Below the pieces are notes generated by a model. It was not told where the DNA came from and did not search any database. It worked only from the letters and a program-made list of their open reading frames with translations. From positions 5,208,001-5,272,000 of the forward strand of contig NC_089550.1 of the NCBI RefSeq assembly GCF_040115645.1: a stretch of DNA of 64,000 nucleotides, read 5' to 3'. Source of the DNA: Euwallacea fornicatus. Lineage: Eukaryota > Arthropoda > Insecta > Coleoptera > Curculionidae. This document shows, in pieces, positions 58,551-64,000 of this stretch. Position numbers and translations under genes: made by a program. How positions within the stretch are numbered: position 1 is the first letter of the stretch; every line of letters starts with the position of its first letter.

Positions 58551-59175
58551 AATTTAAAATAAATAATAATAAATTTTTAAAAATTGCGAAAAATTAATCG
58601 AAAATTGCCAAGTAAATATACACACTAGGTACTCACCACTAGGAATAACAGTTTATTGCTATGTGTACAGGTATATTAAGGCGATAAGTGAGAAAAAATA
58701 TTTTATTGCGATAAATACTTTTTTTTTTGCATCGTGGTCTGGGTATACTATGAATCGTTATATCCTAAATACTGAATTATGTATAAATCTGATTCAACGT
58801 GGGTAGATACTTCGAGAGGCCCTCTACACAGTGTGCAAAAATGGTTAGTGTACCAAAGTGCAAACTCCTCTAAAATCACCTAAGTTGTTTTTTTTTAGAT
58901 TTCGGCCCTTTGGCATCAACCGATAAATCTGCAAGTATATGAAAATAAGAAGGTGCTTACTGAAGAATGCACCATTTTGCCCCACGCTGTACGATGAATA
59001 GTTCCCGAGATACAGCGTTTTAAAGTTTTCACCCTCAACCCCGTCCTATCCTTGAATGGTGAGATTGAGAAGTTGAAATTTTATGTGGTAAGTCTTTTGA
59101 GTGATAGGGACAATTGTTAAAAATTTCAAATCGACCGCCCGTGAGGGCCGAATTGACCTCTTAAGCTTACACGGC

Positions 59176-62100
59176 ATTTCTATTTAAAACGACTGATATA
59201 TCGAAACCTCTATTACCTCTAACACATTATTCCAGATTATCCCGTATTTTGCGCATAACACACTCCACTTCTATTTTCAACCTTTCCCGACGTATTAACT
59301 AACAGTTAAAGTTAGAGCAAAACGGATTTTACGTTAAAAAAAAATTCTCTTATTCGTATTTAACAACCTCGATTAGATCGCACATTATTCTCACTGTGTC
59401 ATTATCTCATAATGTCCTATATTTTTTTAATCTACCAAATTCGATATTGAGAATCCATTTTGTTCCAACTTGGAACGTTAGCAACTTGGAGCGGTTAAAG
59501 CAGCAAAAAGGGTAATATTTTAAATATCAATATCTCGGGAACTGTTATGAAAAATATAAGAAATCTCATTAGGAATATTATAGGAAATATTCCTAAAATG
59601 TTGAGGCGACCCAAAAATCTAATAATAAATAGGATATTTTGTCACGCTTATGTATCATCTGTGTATTCCATTTTACCAACATGCTGCGGCTTGTGCTCAT
59701 ACGACCCACAACTTATTGTAAAACTCACAACAAATTGTGAGTTATATGACTCTCGTTTTCGCTTAGTATTTGCATGCTTTCCCAATATGCCTCCTGAAAT
59801 CGGCATTCAGCAATTGGCAACTTTCGAAATACGAATCCACCCTTGTTTACAGTTTTTTACAAATTCAAATTAGTAGCTAATTAGGTTTTCGTATTTTTCT
59901 CTCGTATAATGGAGAGGAGCGTAAAGTTTCCCTTAATGTCCCCCTAAATAATATGCCTATCACTTACGCCGTAAAGTATGCTTTATAATAGTAAACCATA
60001 CCAACCATCGGATGAACAAAATTAGCACTGTTCGAATCTAAATCTGATCGTTTTTCGTTTTAGATACGTTTGAATGGGCAACGGCCAAAATATCCGTTTT
60101 CTCCTCGCCACTTCAGATGGCATATGAGGAAACAACAAATCCAGAACTTTCCATTCATCATATCAAAAAATTGAAAATGTATCGAAAACATATTGATTTT
60201 TCCAGGTTCTGTGTTGCCGATTAAAAAATATTGACGAGTCGTTTACAGCGTCTTATAAAGCTCGTCGAGATGATTAATTTGAGAAGCTTTTCAAGATAAG
60301 TGACCTACGTTTGCCCGAGTTATCGGGATTCAAAATTTGAAAAGTGACAAAAGAAATTAATACTTTTTCCCTTTGATATTTTTCGAAACTATTTCGAAAT
60401 TTTTGACGTGCTGTCTACCTGTCCGATGGACCCATATGGGGGAAACGCGAAGCCTTGGGAAAGCACTTTTTTCGAACCCTCATTTTCGGCTACAAAAATC
60501 GCAAAATTGAGGACCAAAGTGGTGCTGTATCTTGAAAACTTTAATGCAAGTTGCACTTTATTGCTCTAAGTTTATTTCGAGTCATACGGTGACTTTTTAT
60601 GTTTATTGTGTAAGGAAATTGCATTTACCCCCACGTTTAAACGAGGAGCGAAGAGACATTCGAGCCCTACAATCTTCCGGGATGCTAATCGATACATTGA
60701 AAAATCCATAAGATGAATTTATCGTTTATATATTCTACATCAGTATAGGATGGTTCGAAATTAGATTGCATAATCTTAGCGGCCTATTCTTTTACAAGGA
60801 ATAAGACGAAGATTTCTATGAACATAGAGTCGCAAACTTTGAGCCAAAGGTAATTTTTAGAGACCGATATAGTTAGATGTGCGAGCCGATTGCGAGAAAC
60901 TACAGAGTGTTATTTTTTCTGAAACCACCTCTCAAACCTTTCCCTAATAAATTTTTCCTAAATAAAGAAATTCTCTTTTCAATCTAGAAACTTTTCCGCC
61001 AACGTATTGCTTCCGCATATCTGATGTTTTCAAGTTAATTATAAAACGATTAGAGGAACGACGCCACGTTTACCATAATAATTTATTATGTTTTCCAAGG
61101 TTCAAATATAAACGCATTTTACATATAAAGTAGATTCAATATTTATTTTCTTCGGGGGGCATTGGAATTCCTGCATATCGCCTCCGTATAATATGAAAGA
61201 CATTTCAAAACTTTTAAGATTGCATTCGAGTCATTCAAGTTTATATGATTTATATGGGACGATCGCCTCACTTATCATTTCTTGCTGAAGATCTGAAGCC
61301 GCAAAATGTTGGCGTGGGGAGAAGTGGGTAGCACCTCAAAAAAACACATATAGACCTTTGCAACCACTCGGCCTGTTTCATGATTTAGGCCCTGAAGGGA
61401 AGGAAATTTCCAAGCTTGAAACAAATATTTCACAAACTCCCAGAAGAGCGGACAAAAAAATGCTAAAATTTGAAACACTCTATCCCGGAAACGTTTTATG
61501 ACCCTTCGGTTTTGTTTTTGGTCGTAGATTTACATAATAAAATAATAAAAAAGGCTACTAAAATTATGTACCTGACACCCTGTACGAACACATTTTTTGT
61601 ACGATTGTCTATATAGTTCGGTTGTTGTCACATCTGTGTTGAATACGGCGAGGGGTATTTCGCAGTCGCTAAATTTAACACTATAGTACGTGATTTACTT
61701 ACTATTTTAGAGTGGTGAGTAAAATTTACAGTTAACCGCAAATCGTGGTAGAAACAAATTTTGACTGTTGGACTTAAAGAACTAAAACAATCTTCATTGC
61801 CATCATGCGTTAAACGTGTCTGGATGGGAAAAAAGTGCCGTTTTAAACGTTCCTGTCTTAAAGATTGTAATTAGGCTGCATTGAGCGTTCAAAAAATTGT
61901 GCTGGCCCCACGAAAAATGGGGGTTGTACTGATCTCAGACAAACAAGAGGATGAGCGCAGCGAGACCTCCAATTTGTCTATACTTTTTCGTAGCTCCAAA
62001 CTTTCTTTTCGGCCAACAAAACCTCCTAATTATCCTTGCTACTTAACGTATCACTCCAATTTAGTATGCTTAAATTCCCGTTAGTGCTTAAAAGTAAATA

Positions 62101-62795
62101 GTAAAGTATTATGTACTTACGCAAATTGCATTAAAACAACTCGAAAAACTGCGAAAAACCATCGTCAAATTTACTTCTCCATGCGAATGATAAAACTTCG
62201 ATTTTTCTTAAATTCTTGCGTGGAAAATATTCTTAAAATCAACAATAAAATGTCCCGAAGCGGGAAATTATTCCGAATCTTGCGGCACGAAGCTCTCTTA
62301 ATTCGCTCGCTCTGATGTGTAAACTAACCCGAAGGAAGTGGAACTGAAATTAGGAAAAGTGCTGCCGGATACATTCGGTCTCATTGTTGATGCTGGTGGA
62401 TGCGCCGTTGGTTTTTAGTGTAAAAAGATTGATTTATTTTGTTTTAAATGAATATATTTTGTTATAAATTGATTAACAGAGTCCTCTATTTCAATCCCTC
62501 AAGCTTAGGAAATCGCAAAGTAAAACCCAACAGCAAATGAGTTATAATCAAAAACCCTCTCGGTTAACAGGTATTCCAATCCTTAGTATTTTAATGACCC
62601 CGATCTGTCCAGATTTAATTCGTGTGATCTGTGATCTTTAGACCCGTGTTCACTACACCTACAACTTTTAGATATGAAATAACCTGCTTCATAAAAGTTA
62701 CGGATGTTAGGATATTATGAGTTTATTTAAGAAAATCAAAAAAATAATATAGGACTTTTTGCAAAATCAAAAATAACATAAAAACTACATTTCGA
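59176..62795. other. Stretch without genes
   Basis: AT-rich; open frames at 59547-59873, 61275-61478 (minus) and 61881-62084 lack domains. Terminus-like motifs CTACAGAGTGTTA (60901) and ACACCCTGTAC (61576) face each other 0.7 kb apart, but share too little sequence to call an element. Confidence 0.45.
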
Positions 62796-62877
62796 AAATT
62801 CAGGAAGTCGTATGGTCCCCTAGTATATAACTGCTTCACGTTCTCTTCACATATTCTCGGCGAGATAGTTTATCTTG

Positions 62878-63604
62878 TCTTATGGCGAATTTTCCCACAA
62901 TCGTGGAAGAAATTCTCGAAACTGTGGCATTGTTAGGGGATGCCGTGGGTGTTCTTCAACACTTCTTTGCAACATGTCCCGCAGATGTTCAATGGGGTTA
63001 AAATCAGGCGATCTTGGCAGAAGCGAAAAATGGTCAATGCCTACATCTTCAATCGCATGTTCAACGATTGCTTCACGATGTGGACGGGTATTATCCTCCA
63101 AATATCGAAAATTTTCTCCGATAGTACCTTGGAAATTAACAGAATATCGTTGATGACGTACCTTTCACAAATTTGTATATTCATGTTTCTTTCACATATG
63201 TACCACTCCCCTTTACCACCATAGCAAGTTTCGCCCCAGACCATTATTGCGCCCCCTTGAAAGGCGGTACTTCTTGTAAAGTTTTTAAGTTTCTGCGTAC
63301 TCCACGGTTTGTCCAGACACAGATACGTTGACTATCAGAGTAATGGTTAAATTTGGGCTAGTCTGTGAAAAGTAGAGAACTCCACTCTTCGCCCCAAATG
63401 TTGTGCTGTCTAGCCCACTCTAGTCGTGTAAGTTTATTTTCTTGGACAAGGGGAACTTTTCTTAAACAGTGTCTTGAAACTATGTTTACTGCTTTATGTC
63501 TCCTACGAACAGTTTTAATGGAAACTTGAACTATCTGGGAAATGCCTACATGTCGATACGTAGTATCTTCGCGCAGAAACTGTAATAAGTCGGTCTTGTG
63601 TAAT
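62878..63604 (-). pseudogene. Tc1-type transposase, DD34E, decayed
   Basis: From about 63604 the minus strand reads DLLQFLREDTTYRHVGISQI and VQVSIKTVRRRHKAV (helix-turn-helix), RKVPLVQENKLTRLEWARQH, then WGEEWSSLLFTD with the first catalytic Asp. TAG follows that Asp, then PKFNHYSDSQRICVW. A frameshift near 63250 leads to GAIMVWGETCYGGKGEWY. A second near 63105 leads to YLEDNTRPH (second Asp) and LLPRSPDFNPIEHLRDML (Glu, 34 residues on). Terminal repeats were not found; the N-terminus beyond 63604 is unclear. Confidence 0.88.
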
Positions 63605-64000
63605 CATCGTTTTCTACAGTCGTCCGGTGCGTCACCTTTCTGCGATGTGTCTAGTTCGTTGAAAGCTTGTTAACAGTTTGGATATGACACTTCGACAAAA
63701 CGAGGAACAATCAGGCAACATTCTGTGATTTTGATCCAGGCTGCAGCATACTTACAGCTCAGTTTCGATGTCCTGGACTTAGCTTTCTCCGAATCGTTAT
63801 AAAAATGTTCGAACATCTTTATACAACCGGGTAAAATAACAAGAACCATCCAAATTGTATGGCATTCGATATCAAGGTTTTGATTAGACTTAAAAAAAAA
63901 TTGAAATAATAATAAACTTAATTTTTTTGTCCATATTATCTGTTGTCACTTTAAGAGTCATACGAAAAAATACATTTACTAGCATGCTATTTATTATTTA
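63605..64000. other. Right edge of window
   Basis: Probably the 5' part and flank of the Tc1-type element at 62.9 kb; no inverted end could be matched and nothing else is recognised. Confidence 0.4.

Larger units (their letters stand above)
54114..59175 (-). mobile_element. ISL2EU/PIF-Harbinger-like DNA transposon with ~430-bp inverted repeats
   Basis: Inverted repeats 54114-54540 and about 58740-59175 share GCCGTGTAAG at the tips and long matching runs such as GAGGGCCTCTCGAAGTATCT and ACCATTTTTGCACAC. Between them lie one transposase gene (minus strand), a foldback MITE and a solo LTR. Without the two insertions the element would be about 3.4 kb. A target duplication could not be made out. 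Family assignment rests on the protein. Confidence 0.8.

Noticed and set aside
59547..59873. 108-residue frame as a gene
   Set aside because: No domain, low-complexity start and no supporting context.
60901..61586. A 0.7-kb MITE bounded by CTACAGAGTGT and ACACCCTGTAC
   Set aside because: The two ends match for only about ten bases and diverge immediately inside, so pairing is not supported.
1..64000. CRISPR array, tRNA, rRNA, phage or bacterial operon
   Set aside because: None seen; introns, TA-targeted Tc1/mariner elements and non-LTR and LTR retroelements indicate an animal nuclear genome.

Overview
This is an AT-rich, intron-bearing arthropod genomic window, most likely from an insect. 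No operons, ribosome-binding sites, tRNA or rRNA were seen. The only host gene I can assemble is a neuropeptide GPCR on the minus strand. It occupies positions 1 to 23452 and continues beyond the left edge. Six coding exons join in frame with consensus GT/AG splice sites and give a class-A receptor from just before TM1 to TM5. Its sequence is closest to the tachykinin-family receptor TkR86C (natalisin receptor). The exon with the start codon was not found.

The receptor introns and everything to the right are filled with decayed mobile DNA. Intron 5 (minus-strand order) holds a mauritiana-type mariner (3591-4874) and a Tc1-type DD34E element (6211-7782). Intron 2 holds a 130-bp tandem repeat, a copy of a GGCGATTCATA-type MITE (another copy lies at 22107), and a cluster of palindromic elements between 17.5 and 21.4 kb. 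Further right come more elements with TACAGGGTG-like ends (23.57, 26.19, 31.16, 32.06, 42.41 and 54.64 kb), a second DD34E element (50100-51670), and a decayed Tc1-like transposase at the right edge (about 62.88-63.60 kb).

The dominant pattern is a group of IS630/Tc1/mariner-type elements with TA target sites, TACAGGGTG ends and unusually long terminal inverted repeats (127 to 638 bp). Their transposases have 41 or 42 residues between the second and third catalytic positions. Several carry a second terminus-like motif 110-124 bp inside the outer one. One (42.4 kb) has inverted arms that include the 3' end of the transposase gene itself and is interrupted by a 5'-truncated non-LTR retrotransposon.

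Between 54.1 and 59.2 kb lies a different DNA transposon with ~430-bp inverted repeats. It encodes an ISL2EU/PIF-Harbinger-like DDE transposase with a C-terminal SWIM-like zinc finger. It has been hit twice: a foldback MITE at 54641-55615, and a solo LTR at 56932-57587 with a perfect 5-bp target duplication. Two other GC-richer segments (about 53.45 and 48.2 kb) look like relatives of that LTR.

All transposase genes seen are broken, so nothing here is likely to be autonomous today. I see no clear new defence or metabolic system. The most unusual signal is the architecture of the long-arm TACAGGGTG elements.
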